Below, in pieces: positions 31,405-42,980 of a stretch of 64,000 nucleotides of DNA (its first letter is position 1; each line of letters starts with the position of its first letter). Both the position numbers and the translations under genes were made by a program. The notes beneath the pieces were generated by a model. The model made no database searches. It worked only from the letters and a program-made list of their open reading frames with translations, and had not been told where the DNA came from. The stretch comes from Breviolum minutum Mf 1.05b.01. Lineage: Eukaryota; Sar; Dinophyceae; Suessiales; Symbiodiniaceae. The stretch spans positions 38,789-102,788 of the forward strand of contig DF240757.1 of NCBI GenBank assembly GCA_000507305.1. The letters run 5' to 3'.

Positions 31405-32455
31405 GGCTCACACATAGTAGACAGAAACGTTGTTTTATCATGTTTTTTTTGTTTCAAACTGGGATGGATCAAATATCTATTTTGATCATTGGGTGCTTTG
31501 AATTTGGTTTTGAAGATCAGCAAGAGATGATTGAATCAGATAAGAATATCTTCCACTGATACTTCCAGCATCCTTTGAACCACCTGCAGGAGAGTCACTC
31601 CCCAATAGGTCCTGAAAATCCTCAATAGGACCCAGGCGTGGAAACTACCCAAAGACCTATTCTGGATAGGTCCTGGACGCACAGGGAATAAGTATTTCCC
31701 AAAAGCTGAGTGGAGGGTAAACTCTGTGACCGAACGGTCGACAAACGCAGTTGACCGTACGAATGAGGGTATATACTTGGCCCCCTCTGTGTGGCATGGC
31801 CACTCTGAGTGGCCGAAGGGTCGACAAGAGAAACAGTTGACCGCACGATTGAGCGTATACAAATGGTTGGTATACTGCATGGTTGTAGGAAAGCATTCAT
31901 GGTTTGTAGAAAAGCCAACCCTCCAATTCTAGGGGTTCAGTCCACAGACCACAAATGGCATGGCCACTCAAAGTGACCATGCCATAGGGGGGTAAAACAA
32001 ATAGGGGCTGGCGCTCCCCACCCCAAAAACATCACAAATGGCATGGTCAGTAAGGGTTTCCGTACCATTTTGGGTTTGTGACTTCAACCCCTGAAATTGC
32101 AGGGCTGGGCCATCAAAAGAGATATGATTTGCGAATGCAGTTCTTTGAATGTGTTTGTGTAGCATCACCATTGCTAATGTGGACCTTCATCAATCATAAA
32201 AGATATGATTTGCTGCGGTGATCCTGCAATTGTGGCAGGCAATGATTGCATGCATGGAGTCCATATTTTTGGTGGCACACATGGGGCCTTTATGCACATG
32301 TTTAGCGAGAGGCTACCAATAAAGATGCGAAGTGGGAGGCAAAATCTAGTTTAGATTCTGTGATGGTCACAATATTTGTTGGAAATAGCATGAAGTACCC
32401 ATGTCAAATTTGAGAATCAAAAAACATCAAAGGACATCCTTGTAATCTACATTAC
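31405..32455. other. Upstream region of gene A with right sub-terminal repeats
   Basis: Holds the ACCTATT palindromes (31595-31675) and GACCG palindromes (31726-31850), the likely place of gene A's promoter. 31940-32060 contains a ~25-bp direct repeat of ACAAATGGCATGGTC. No further gene is seen. Confidence 0.5.
31595..31850 (+). repeat. Right ACCTATT and GACCG palindrome clusters
   Basis: CCCAATAGGTCCTG, CAATAGGACCC and GACCTATTCTGGATAGGTC, then TGACCGAACGGTCGAC and TTGACCGTACGAATGAG, then GGCCGAAGGGTCGACAAG and TTGACCGCACGATTGAG. Read inward from the right border this is the same order as on the left. Confidence 0.8.
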
Positions 32456-32718
32456 TGTTTATGCGCTCTCAGTTGCGCGCTCGGGGAGATCTATATGTTA
32501 GCTTTGTATGCGCAGGTTGTATTCTACATTATTTTTACGCGCTCTCAGTTGCACGCTCGTGGAAATTTATATTATCTTTATGTGCTCCCACGAAGAATCC
32601 TGGAAGCAAAAATCTTAGAAACAAACATGTCTGGAACACCAAATCCTGGAAACAAACATGTCAGAGTGGCAAGCCAGACTCTGGTGTGCACCTTTCAGCG
32701 CAATCCCCTTTTTCAGGA
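32455..32718 (-). repeat. Right sub-terminal tandem array and inner copy of the terminal block
   Basis: 32462-32588 holds about three ~40-bp units (GCGCTCTCAGTTGCGCGCTC), the reverse complement of the left array. 32588-32718 is a diverged reverse copy of 14952-15075, including AGAATCCTGG, AACAAACATG and CCAGACTCTGG blocks. Confidence 0.85.
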
Positions 32719-33093
32719 GGTTTTAGTCTATCAATGTTGAAAGATTCCACTGGGCAAGTTCTATCATTGGAAAAATTTTGGTGCCCTTGAGATTGTACCC
32801 TTAGTAATCAACCCCGTGCACACCTTATATAGGCGGAATTTGTTGGGTATATACCTTTTTAAAGGGCACCTTGGGTTAAACAGATAGAGTACTATCCCAT
32901 TCGTGCCAGCATTTTCCCTATGATGATAGCACCTTTCATTGCAACGGATTCCAACCCAAATCTGAAGCCCTAAATAAGATGAGGTGAGCCAGGCTGCGGT
33001 GAAGGGTTCATTGGTACTACCCTTTGTGGGGTGGCTCCCAAGAAAAATTTTTCACCTTGTTTTTGGGTGGTTATGGATTCCTGAAATAACTTG

Positions 33094-33411
33094 CCCAGGA
33101 TTTTTTCACATGCCAGAGTTGGTCATCCAGACTCTGGTATGCACCTTTCGGTGCAATCATCCTTTTCAGGAGGCTTTATGGCATGACATGCATTTGTTTG
33201 TACGCCACCCCTAAAAATCATCCCATTGTTTTTTTGCCCATCGTTTTTTATCACCCATTATTCTTATGGGTAAGGAAAAAACGATGGGAAAAAAACAGTG
33301 GTTCTTTCTCATCCATCCTCTCCCCCTTCTTCCACACTTTCCCTGCCCTTTTCTTACTTTGACATTTGAAAACGTTGAAAGGGATTGAAAACACTGAATA
33401 CCATGGAGGTG
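33094..33411 (-). repeat. Right terminal inverted repeat of the giant element (outer copy)
   Basis: 33094-33178 is the reverse complement of 14952-15036 with about four differences. 33386-33411 is the exact reverse complement of 14880-14905. Between them are ~200 bp without a left counterpart, including a short hairpin (CATCGTTTTTT..AAAAAACGATG, 33239-33287). Confidence 0.85.
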
Positions 33412-33458
33412 TTTTTTTTGGGGGAGGTTGTTTTGTTGGAGCGAGTGCCAGCTCGCAG

Positions 33459-33585
33459 GAGCTCGTGTCATTGCGACAGATATTTGCTCGGGCCCCTTGG
33501 AACTGGCCCGGCAAAAGGCGGAAGAAGTGCTGTCTGCAGAAGAACAAAGCCGAAACTCGGCGAATTCAAGTCAAAACTCTGTCAG
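33459..33585 (+). CDS. Exon with a SAM-methyltransferase/dehydrogenase-like strand
   Basis: Bounded by CGCAG|G and GTCAG|GTCTAA. It reads ARVIATDICSGPLELARQKA then EEVLSAEEQSRNSANSSQ. 'ARVIATD-I-x-P..LELA' is the second strand of Rossmann-like SAM methyltransferases, where the Asp binds the cofactor ribose. It starts only 47 bp outside the right border of the giant element, on the + strand. The exon carrying motif I is not seen nearby. Confidence 0.5.
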
Positions 33586-34924
33586 GTCTAACGGTTTTGC
33601 GGTCATTACATCAGTTTTTGCCGTTGGCCTGAGGCTTGGAATTCCGCTTGGGTGATGGCTTTTCTCCTTTCAGGGAAGATGAGTTGCAGGTGGCATGTTT
33701 GGTTGGCCTACCTGCAGGCAATGAACCCAAAAACAGAACAACAGACACAGGACACACGCACACACAGAAACACACGCATTGACATGTGTATATGATATAG
33801 TATATAGTATATTTTTGCATTTATTAGTCGTTAATTGCACGTCTTAGTATACAAGCAGCACAAACTAGATGATCAGTGAGCTGCACCAGGGCACTTTGGG
33901 ACATTTTCTGTGAAAACGTATTTTTTTCAATTTCTTTCCGGAACAAGAAAAGTTCAAGGTGTCCCCAGTCTCCAGGAGTTTTTTGTATGATATATGATAT
34001 GTATCTATAGATATTTTTTTATATATATGTATGTACATATGAATTATTTACATACATATATCTCCCATCATTTGTGGCGGTGACCGGGGCGTGTACATAT
34101 TTGAACAGTCCTGAAATGTTGAACTGAAACGCGTTCCAATTCTTTTGACTTGTAGTGAATCAATAGATGTCCATGTGCAGAATCACGCACACAGAATCGA
34201 GCAACATTTCACGTGCATCTACCCCCTAAACCATTGGATTCCCTGAAACATGTAAAATACATGGGTAAAAATTGGCTGATGTAAACTACATGGGTAAAAA
34301 CTTGTGTTGTTACCCCACCACATCCACCCCAAGCCTTAGTAGATCACAGGTCTTTTGCTGAAACTTTTGCCTACGACCCCTTTGTCGGTGCGACGTTTGG
34401 TGTTGCAGCCGACATGTCCCACCGGAGTGGAGGTACACTTAGCTCGGATGGACGATGATTGGACCTCAGGTTTGATATATCCGGAAGGTTCTGTGAAAGG
34501 ATCTACGCGCAGGTTTTCCTGTCAAGTTTTTTCTAGGATTGTTCTAGCCCTTTGTTTATTATTTGATTCGATTTGTTGGATAACCCTTCAGGATTCTAAT
34601 TTGTCATTTTGTATGATGTTCTGTTATTGTTTTGTTCGTTTAGTTCAATCATTCAATGATTGACGTCGATTGTGTTGCTCTAATCTTGATGTGTTTCAAA
34701 GATTTTCTGTGATTCAGACGTGAAAGTTCGCGTGAAACAATTCCAATCACACATAGCAACGGGTTTGAAAATCAAAGTTGAAAAACTTCTCTTTTCTCGT
34801 CATTACATGTCATTTCCATGGTATTTGAGCAGCGTTCACTTGTGTCATAGAGTCGTACAGTTGCAGGCCATGATGGCGTTGCGCTGCTGGCTGCGCGAGA
34901 GACACTGGCACTTGATTGAGCATA
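33586..34924. other. No gene assigned
   Basis: A possible exon 34355-34490 (+), ..VEVHLARMDDDWTSGLIYPE, before a GT is ambiguous. An AT-rich segment lies at 33790-34070 with (AT)n tracts. Confidence 0.3.
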
Positions 34925-35128
34925 TCAGCCTTGAACGAGGTGGTTACTCCTCAAAGAAGGGTTGAAAGGCAATGGTTTCACCCCCTCATAGTCATACACA
35001 ATCATACTAATCGAAGGATTGGCACCTAAATTAAAAATTCGTTTATTTTCTGGTGGTCGAAAGCCAAAATCTTTGACACGGACAGCAACCCTTTTTTTCC
35101 ATTCTCCTTCCAGACATTGTTTCTCCAA
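34925..35128 (-). CDS. Possible minus-strand exon, unrecognised
   Basis: Open frame EWKKRVAVRVKDFGFRPPEN then KRIFNLGANPSISMIVYDYE. Natural-looking composition, but no splice sites were verified and no family is known. Confidence 0.28.
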   Translation of the reverse strand: MEKQCLEGEWKKRVAVRVKDFGFRPPENKRIFNLGANPSISMIVYDYEGVKPLPFNPSLRSNHLVQG

Positions 35129-38100
35129 GTTTTTGGGGAAAAATCAACGTGTGACATTTCAGAGATCTATTGATTTGGGACGCATCTGGCCTGAGTTGAG
35201 CCAGGGTAGGCCCTCAAGGTAAAATGACTTGGAAGTTTCAAGTTTCTGAATCATTCCGCAGATCTTCAAATCTACCCAGATTACCCCATCTCTGATTCGT
35301 TGATGCAGGTGGTGTTTGCCTTACTTTGGTGGCAGATGTTGAGAGGCCACATAACCATTCAGACCATTCAGACCATTCATCAAGTCACGAGGCGGCAAAC
35401 TCCAACAGCTCAGAATTCATGGTGATTAGATGTGATTAGTACCAACAGACACCAAAATTGCTTAGTACATTGTCTAGTGCAGAAGCCATGAATATCGGTG
35501 AATACAATTAATTGATTACATTGTTCAAACGTATTTCATATTATAGAGACAGAGTCATAGGATGTATTGGTATGTCCGAGTTTCAGGTTCCAAGAAGCCA
35601 TGATCTATATATTTAGAAGTGGTTTGCCTCAAGAATTCACACTCAGGACCTCAACCAGAATACCTATCTCAAAGCTTTGAGGCCAAGACATTCGCAGCAA
35701 CGAGCAGGCGCAACTCTTGCCATGGACTGTGCGGGAGCATGTGCACCAACAGTTGCTCAAAGGCATTGAGGACAGTCGGGATGATCATCAGAGTCATGGA
35801 CTCATAATGGACTCATTGGACCAAAGGTGACGAATTGAAGACTTCATTGATGTATTCGACATGACTACGACCAACGATTTGGTAAAGGAAGGGGAGCAAG
35901 AAAAGGAAAATCCCAAGCTTGAGAGTATTTGAATAATTTGGAAATGGGCTTTTGACTTTCGTGAAGTGCTGAGCCATGCGGATGTTGTGGGGAATGCCTT
36001 CGTATGGTCACAAATTCCTTTGTGACACTCTCTCCAGCAGAGGATGATGAGACGCACGCATATGCGGAGCTGCTCCAAGAGAAGCTTGATTAAAATTGAG
36101 GTGTAGTTTGATTTGCAGCTTATCAGCGAATCCAAAAAGTAGCATTTGGATGCATTTAGCATCCTATGGCTGCCTGTGGGTGGTTCCCAAATACTGAGTT
36201 TGCAGGATGATTTACGATTTCAGCGGAATGCTTCCATGTATACCACTGGCATGTATGACATGTCTCTATCATGTCTCCAATTCAGAATGCAAACATGAGG
36301 TATTTGGAGCGGATGTCCACATCTCATCGAGTGGAATGGATAGCGCAAGTATCTTGGACCCGCAGTGATCTGTGAATTGTCACTGAAATTCATTTCACCT
36401 GGTTTTCTACCATTTCTCCGACGTCGTCAGTTCCACCATGTCATTGTGAGGTGCTGGAAGAAGAACTCGAAATCTTCAAGAAGCTTGAGACTGAAGGGAA
36501 GCCCTTGTAGTTCCCGGCAGGATCGATGGTCTGAAGTGATTATCCTGAGACATCAGGGATGCCTGCGTTTCCTTTGGGGGAATGATTGGGAAACTAACTG
36601 ATCCCTTCTACACAGTCTGTAGTCGAGAAAAGGTTTCAAAGACAGCTTCGGTGGTTGTTTTCGGACAACCGCCGTTTTTGTTGCTTGAAAGCCTTCAAAA
36701 GGTGGCTGGGACAGCTCTGCTAACGCGACTTCCTGGTCGTATTGTGCCCATGACTAGAGGACGAGGGAGAAGATGCCGAAGCCTCCATTTCAAGGAGACC
36801 GGACTTGAGTAGCGAGGCTTGAAAGACAGCTGACATTGTATAGGCATGTATAGGCCACAGGCCACAGGGTTTGAATGGGTTTGACATGTTTCGACCACTT
36901 GTACATACAAAGTGCTTTTGGAGATTTGATGGAGCTGTGCTCGGTGCGCTAAGAAAATCAAGCGACATTGCATCACGTGTTGCGAAGTTAGGTACCCCGA
37001 GTCCAGCTTAAGGCTGAAACGCGCTTGTGTGGCTTGTTGGTAAGGTTGCCATCACCACCACGCAGAATTCAGGGTTCTGTACGTCAAACACCCGGCAGTT
37101 TATTAAAGAGATGTCACGGTATTGCCTCGCATGCTTGTAAGATCGCTTTTGTTCTTCTGTGTCAGTTTGACATGTCCATCAGCAGGCCCTGTTTGGGTTT
37201 AAGGTTGTGTTTGCATTTCAGTCGGGGCCTTGTTGGAGGCCGTGTCACGTTGTTTTACCAAAAGACTCCCTCTGTCGAGGTGTGCCGTGCCATTTGTCAC
37301 GGACTTGCAGCCAAGGATACGCATTTGCATCACCATGATCTCCGGCTTCCACCGGGTGATGTGCCAAACTCGGATCTGATGACAGTTGGGATGTCCCATG
37401 TTTGATGCGTCCGCCCTCGCAGAAGGAAAACCAAGAACGGAGGTCATGTTCACATGTTGAGGAGAAAGCAACGGGTACATGCATCAATCAGATTGAAGTG
37501 CAACTGACTGGTTGCCGAGATCCTTATCCACTGCGGCGACGTGCTCCTGGAAAGTAGAGGCCTTGAGGCAAGAATTTGAATGTTTTGCATATGGCAATGT
37601 AATTATATGTTTTAAGACTTTAAGATGTTTCATGTTTTTTGGAAGTCTTATTGATGTCATTTCATTTGACATAATGCAAGGTACACAAAGTAGTGTAGGA
37701 CAATGTAGCACAGTATCTCAACATATCTCAACATCATTGGACCATGTTACTATTATAGATGGCCCTACTGTAGATTTTTCAAAGCTACGCCGAACCTGTT
37801 CCGCCACATTGGGATTCCAGGTTATTGCAACCTCAATTTGGGCTGAATACAGCCCAATGCCATCGTAAAGGGTGTATTGGTGATTGTTACCAAGCAGTAG
37901 CCTCCATTGTGAAGTTTTGTCACAGGGTGTTTCAATCTCCGAGTTTTCCATTAGGAAATCAAATCATCTGATACTCTAGGCCAATTTCCAGAGGAGTTCA
38001 TGCAAAGTGGCCTCCCAGCTCATAGGGATTCTGACGTGGACCCCTTGACATAGCCAGAGTTGAACCCCGAAACTCCCCAAAAAATTATCCAAAGCACCAT

Positions 38101-40805
38101 CTTTAGGTAAAGGTGTAATTTCTAGATGCCCCCCCCCAAAGTCCAACACAAAAGGTCGGAAATTTGCCCAGAAAAAAAAGAATTAAAAAGTTGGTTTCAA
38201 ATCTGAAAAACATAGGATTGCATCAAATAAAGCTAGGCCACTTCAACGGCCACTTCCGTTGCCCTTATTGTTGATGCCAGGCCCAAGACCTGCAGGAATT
38301 GCGTGGCTTTCACCAGTGGTTGCAGCAGCAGCCGCCAGGGAGCCTGAAGGGATATGTTTGAATTATACTGAACTCGGACTGAACTCGCAAGAGTGGAGAA
38401 ATCGCAATCAGGCACAAGCACAAGTTGTTGGTGGCAGGCAATCACGCGGGGCATCCTAGACTTTTCCTGTTGTCGGCCCACTGGGAGCCAACACGACAGC
38501 TTGCTGATCCAGAAAGGCATGAACACATGTTGGGTGACAAGGATGGTGCCCTGAAAGAGCTGAAAGTAGAAGGCGTGCGGCAGGTATTGCCAAAGTGCAC
38601 ATATTTGCAGGACGGAATGATTTTTTTCATGTGTTTTGCCTTCAGGATGTGGTTTGTTGCATTCAATTCTCCATTGATTTTTTAACAAAACTCTGATCAT
38701 TCCAGGATGAATCCATGGAAGTGGAAGGTTGCGGACCTCAGTGTTTGGAACGAAGTCATATTAGATCGCTTGGTTTTTGGTTCTATTTTCTAAGCCTGAC
38801 CAGAAACTTACTGAATTTTAATTTAGATGTGAAGCTGTTTGCAAGTTTGCTAGTTGTTTTTTTGAATTTGAACAGGGCAGCGTCACTGAGCATACTGAGT
38901 CACTAAACAAACCTCATGTTGTTTTGAAACATTTGAACTATTACTGCTTGTACTAGTTTGGACGGTTTTCACTCTTCCGGACAGATTTTTGCTGAACTGT
39001 TTGCCTTGGGCTTGTGCTACCATTGGGAAACCCAACAAAAGCAGAGGTTTGAAGCTCCACGCTTCGTGGGGAAGCCGATGGGTCGACATGCTGAATGTGT
39101 TTGAAGCATGTCACGAGTCACAAGCAATATCGAAGAGAATGAAACAGAAAATTGATTATAGCTATATATATATATAGAGAGAGATTATGTGTTGACTTCT
39201 TAACTTTTTTGGTGCTGTATTTTTCTCGACATTTTGAGAAGTTGACGAAAGCAATCAAAACAACCCTTTGGCTAACCTTGGCAGAAAACTTGCCACCTTA
39301 CATCTTACACCTTGCTTGGTATCAGCCAATAGCTGCAGGCCATTATCGACAGGGCAAAGTCCCAACTCTGCGTTTCAGACTCTCGACATATTGGAGTGGA
39401 AACATGCGTCTTTTTTCTGATGTATACAGTTGAAAAAGAAGTATAGTTATGTTTAATGAACCCGTGCACTTGCATGAATCCTTTTCAAGTAGACTGAGGA
39501 ATAGCGTCAGTAGGAGGGAAAGTAGAATGCGGATGAATGTGGTGTGTTTTCTTTTACATTGATATATAGTATATTATGTTTGTTTTTGCCAGATATCAGC
39601 TCAGGAGTCAAGGAGGCTATGATGAGCTTGCTGCATGCCAAGCGATTCCAGCAGGTCATACACACAGCATGTTGATGTTTCCCTGCAAGTTTCCTGACAC
39701 GGAGAAGTACCTTCATGGTTTCTGTTTCGAAACCCACATTGAACACTTTTCGATCTTTGCGTGTTACCTCGGACATACCACTGAAAGTCAGTTGTTTGGC
39801 TCGCACAGTTCAAAGAAAATCGGAGTGTAACCATGCAGTTGTTTCTTTTCTCAGCCTGTGAACTTATGAACTGAACTTGACAAATATATACAAATTATAT
39901 CAAATTATATCAGCAGAATGCCTTCAGTACATTAATTGCCGGGCAAATACGCGCAGCACATTCCTTTTCACCGGACCTGCACCCCATGCTATGCAGGTCT
40001 TGATTTGCTAATCACCCATGGCCCTGGAGGGCATGGGTCTTTGGGCCGTGCAAGCGCCGTCCTTGCGGAGCCACGGGGGAATGCGGTCAGCGCTGAAAAT
40101 CTGTGTCGAAGCTGGAAATCGCCATTGAAATGACCTTCCCAGGAGCGCATCGCTGCGGTGAAACCACGCATTCACCTTTTTGGGCACTACCACTTGGGCA
40201 CCTGGCTTGGAATGATTCGTGTAGGAGTTACAATGTGAGGTCACAACATCAGTTACAATAGCATTTCTTTAGGAATGCAATTTCAATGAGGAAAAGGTGA
40301 CCAGCCATTGGTGGTGGCGATTCAGATTGAAATGATAGAATCATAATTTGAATTGGCAGGTGTTGCACATACTCATGACAATGATACTGAACTGCTGCAC
40401 GAGATGAACTGAAGTGCTGTACCATATCAACCAAAAAGATCCAAAAAGAGCATTTACTCAGAATGTGAGGACTGACTGCAAAGCTAGTCAGTCCAGTAAA
40501 GATCTCTCCAAATCACAGAATGAATGATTTGCAAGACAAACAAGTTGGTGTACTTGTGCATGCCCTAGTTTTGAATCTATAATGTTGGTGCCACGGATTA
40601 AAGAATACTAAAAACATTTGCTGTTCATGCAAGTTCATGACTGTAGTCCCAACGACGGATACCAGGCTATGGCATTCGCCAGACAGAGTCGACGGAGGTG
40701 CTGCGAAGAATGGCTGATGACGGCTGTTGCAAAATGGGAGGTAGATAATTACTGTATATGAATGACTTGCATGGTGTCACTGATATTTGACATGCTGATA
40801 CACAC
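35129..40805. other. Long stretch without a resolved gene
   Basis: Scattered short frames only. The better ones are EVLEEELEIFKKLETEGKPL (+, ~36450-36510), 39576-39830 (+, ..YDELAACQAIPAGHTH..) and 40008-40244 (-, GAQVVVPKKVNAWFHRSDAL), where a GC-richer stretch leaves several frames open. 35352-35376 has a tandem of ACCATTCAG. A C-run lies at 38131-38138. Confidence 0.3.
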
Positions 40806-40909
40806 ATGGCTCAAGGCTCAAACATCGCATCCGTGCACGGTAAAGACTCTTAGATCTTCATTGGGCTGCAATTTGGCAGTTGTCTAGATTCTTGATCTTC
40901 CGGTCCCTC

Positions 40910-41308
40910 ATGACGTGCATCGCGAAGGAGAACAACACGTTGCTCCAATCAACTCAAAAGCAGAAGGATCACAACATAGTGCTTAGAGCCAAGTTCTTGA
41001 AGGCTTTCCTGGAACGGCATGGCTTTGTTAATGAACGAAGCCCTCGTGAATTGGGAAGTCCACGTAGTCCACGTGAAGCTGGCACTGCCCTTCGGATGCA
41101 ATGCATGTATCCTATCCATGTGGCAGCTCAGATGGCTGATGTTACCATTTTGAGGATTCTGCTAGATATGGGTGAGGATCCACAAACTGGAGCTTTTGAT
41201 GGTCGTACAGCTCTCGACATTGCAAAGGAATCAGATCGAGATGGTTCACATCGTCGTGTTGTACAGCTGTTGGCAGACAAGCAACAAGTGAAATCCATTG
41301 CCTTGTAA
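40910..41308 (+). CDS. Intronless small ankyrin-repeat protein
   Basis: 132 codons from ATG 40910, the first ATG in the frame, to TAA at 41306-41308. Residues ~43-60 are Ser/Pro/Arg-rich (RSPRELGSPRSPREAG). Then come YPIHVAAQMADVTILRILLD and MGEDPQTGAFDGRTALDIAK, one full ankyrin repeat and the start of a second (xPIHxAAxxxxxxxLxxLLxxGxDPxxxxxxGxTALxxA), and a final helix SHRRVVQLLADKQ. Ankyrin repeats bind proteins. The partner is unknown. I remember similar short proteins with the SPR..LRM-CMYPIHVAAQ layout in dinoflagellates. The lack of introns beside intron-rich neighbours suggests a retrocopy. A weak spliced-leader-like 9-mer lies 95 bp upstream. Confidence 0.72.
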   Translation: MTCIAKENNTLLQSTQKQKDHNIVLRAKFLKAFLERHGFVNERSPRELGSPRSPREAGTALRMQCMYPIHVAAQMADVTILRILLDMGEDPQTGAFDGRTALDIAKESDRDGSHRRVVQLLADKQQVKSIAL

Positions 41309-42980
41309 CCGTTGAGTCCATTGAGCTCAACAGGTGTAAAATGGCAATGGTTCAACCGAAAAGGAAACCAGCGCCACTCAGCTGTGCAACACATGATCGA
41401 AAATGATTGATGAGTTGATGGTCAGCAACACCACAGAATACGGAGTTGTTTCACCATGCAGTAGATAGAGGCTCACCAAAAGTGGTTTGCAATGCTCCAC
41501 CAGCGGTGATTTTCCCACTGCGGAAGGCAGAAAGCTGAATTAAATTTCCAAGTTCTTTCCTTTTCATTTCCTTTTCTACATCAGAAAGGGATTTTCCCAC
41601 TGCAGCAAGGGCAGCAGTTTACTTCTTTTGCCATTAGTTTGCTATTGGGACAGTTGACATTTCTTACCACAAAACCTGCGTTACAACGTTAAAAAAAAAA
41701 CACAAGACAATGTAATTTGCCTGTGTCATGTGAATGTTAAAATGTGTTTTCAGTCAAATATAGTTTTAAAAAAATGTAAAAAAGATAAAGGTGTTCTTGG
41801 ATCAGAAGAAACATGGACGCCTAGAAGAATCTAGAGCGTGGTCGTGCAGCATGATGTAAATGACAGAACCCACTTTAAAGATTCCCCAGCAATCAACTTG
41901 GCAGCCACACCTTAAACTACGTTGGCATTTTCTGATAGGTGCTGTTTGTCAATGCGTCTCATCCTCAGCATCATAGACTTGAGCAGCTCTCCCGTGTATA
42001 TGCCTCAGTGTTGCCAAGGTCATCCGCAGATGCGCTGTTTGCTGTGACGCATCCACCCATTGTTTTAGATGTCCAGCCGCAAAGTGCAGAAGGCAAAAGT
42101 ATGCAAAATTGTTGTTTGATGGTGTTTCTAGATTGGTATTTGGTATTTTGAATGGAATTCCATTTTGTTTGTTGTGTTTTGGCGAGTTTTCAAGTTTCCC
42201 AAGACGAATTGGGGTTGACGCACTGGACAACAGATCTGCAGATCAGGCTTATTCCCTGGCAAGGTTTTTGCCTACGTGATTGTTTGCTGCCACGAGCTTC
42301 AAAGTAGAAACTCTACTCTACCTCAGAAACAAATCGCTCATCCTGAAAGCAGTGATGGGGAACGAAGTGCGCTCAACTGTATGAACTTTAACATGCTCAA
42401 CTGTCAAGAAATAAGATCCCGATTCCGATTCCTAATGTGTTTGTGATCATTGTTACTGTCCCTCTAGCCTTGCTACAGTCAACTCATGTATAGTTTGCGG
42501 TATAGGATTATATCTGATTGTAGGACTAGTATGGATTACTGTAAAATGCAGGGGGGTATACCTCATACTGTACTTGTTGGATTTTATTGGACCAAGAATA
42601 CTTCACGATTTAAAGTTCATTTGACACTCGCCATGTGCAAAACTTAACAATGTTTGCACATTTCGCCGTGGCGCTCGCACTGAAGCTTGGCTTGCAAGGG
42701 TCTTCGGGCCTATGAGTGGAAAGTCTTGGTATAGGCATGATATATGGCCTTATTGGATCTTATTAGGGGATACCGCTGGCTAGTAGCTCCTTATCGGGGT
42801 GTATGCGTCAGGAGGGTATGAACAGACATGAAATGAAAGTGTTTGCTCTCACCTGTTGTAAAATCATATAAGCATGAAGTGCCACTTTGTGGACAGCTGC
42901 ACCCTATTCAACTATACCATTTGTAAAAATCGAACGGAGACAACCTCGCTCTACAGCCGCATCCAGGACTGCTGATGCAG
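41309..42980. other. No gene assigned
   Basis: AT-rich stretches and poly-A (41690) without coding pattern. It includes the probable 5' region of the propeller gene. Confidence 0.3.

Larger units (their letters stand above)
14880..33411. mobile_element. Candidate giant inverted-repeat transposon (~18.5 kb) carrying two minus-strand genes
   Basis: Two inverted matches bound the block. The outer pair is 14880-14905 against 33386-33411: 26 bp identical, starting CACCTCCATGGTATTCAGTG, with weaker similarity for ~30 bp more. The inner pair is 14952-15036 against 33094-33178: 85 bp, about 95% identical. A second, more diverged copy of the inner block lies at 32588-32718 and continues into the same ~40-bp tandem array found on the left. 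Moving inward, both ends then show GACCG..CGGTC and ACCTATTC palindromes in the same order. The interior holds genes A and B, both minus strand. The mirrored ends and transposase-like gene B indicate a DNA transposon. No target-site duplication is visible at either candidate border (left flank atataagc, right flank a run of T). Confidence 0.65.

Noticed and set aside
14880..33411. LTR retrotransposon or integrated virus
   Set aside because: The ends are inverted, not direct, and I see no reverse transcriptase, integrase or capsid-like exon inside.
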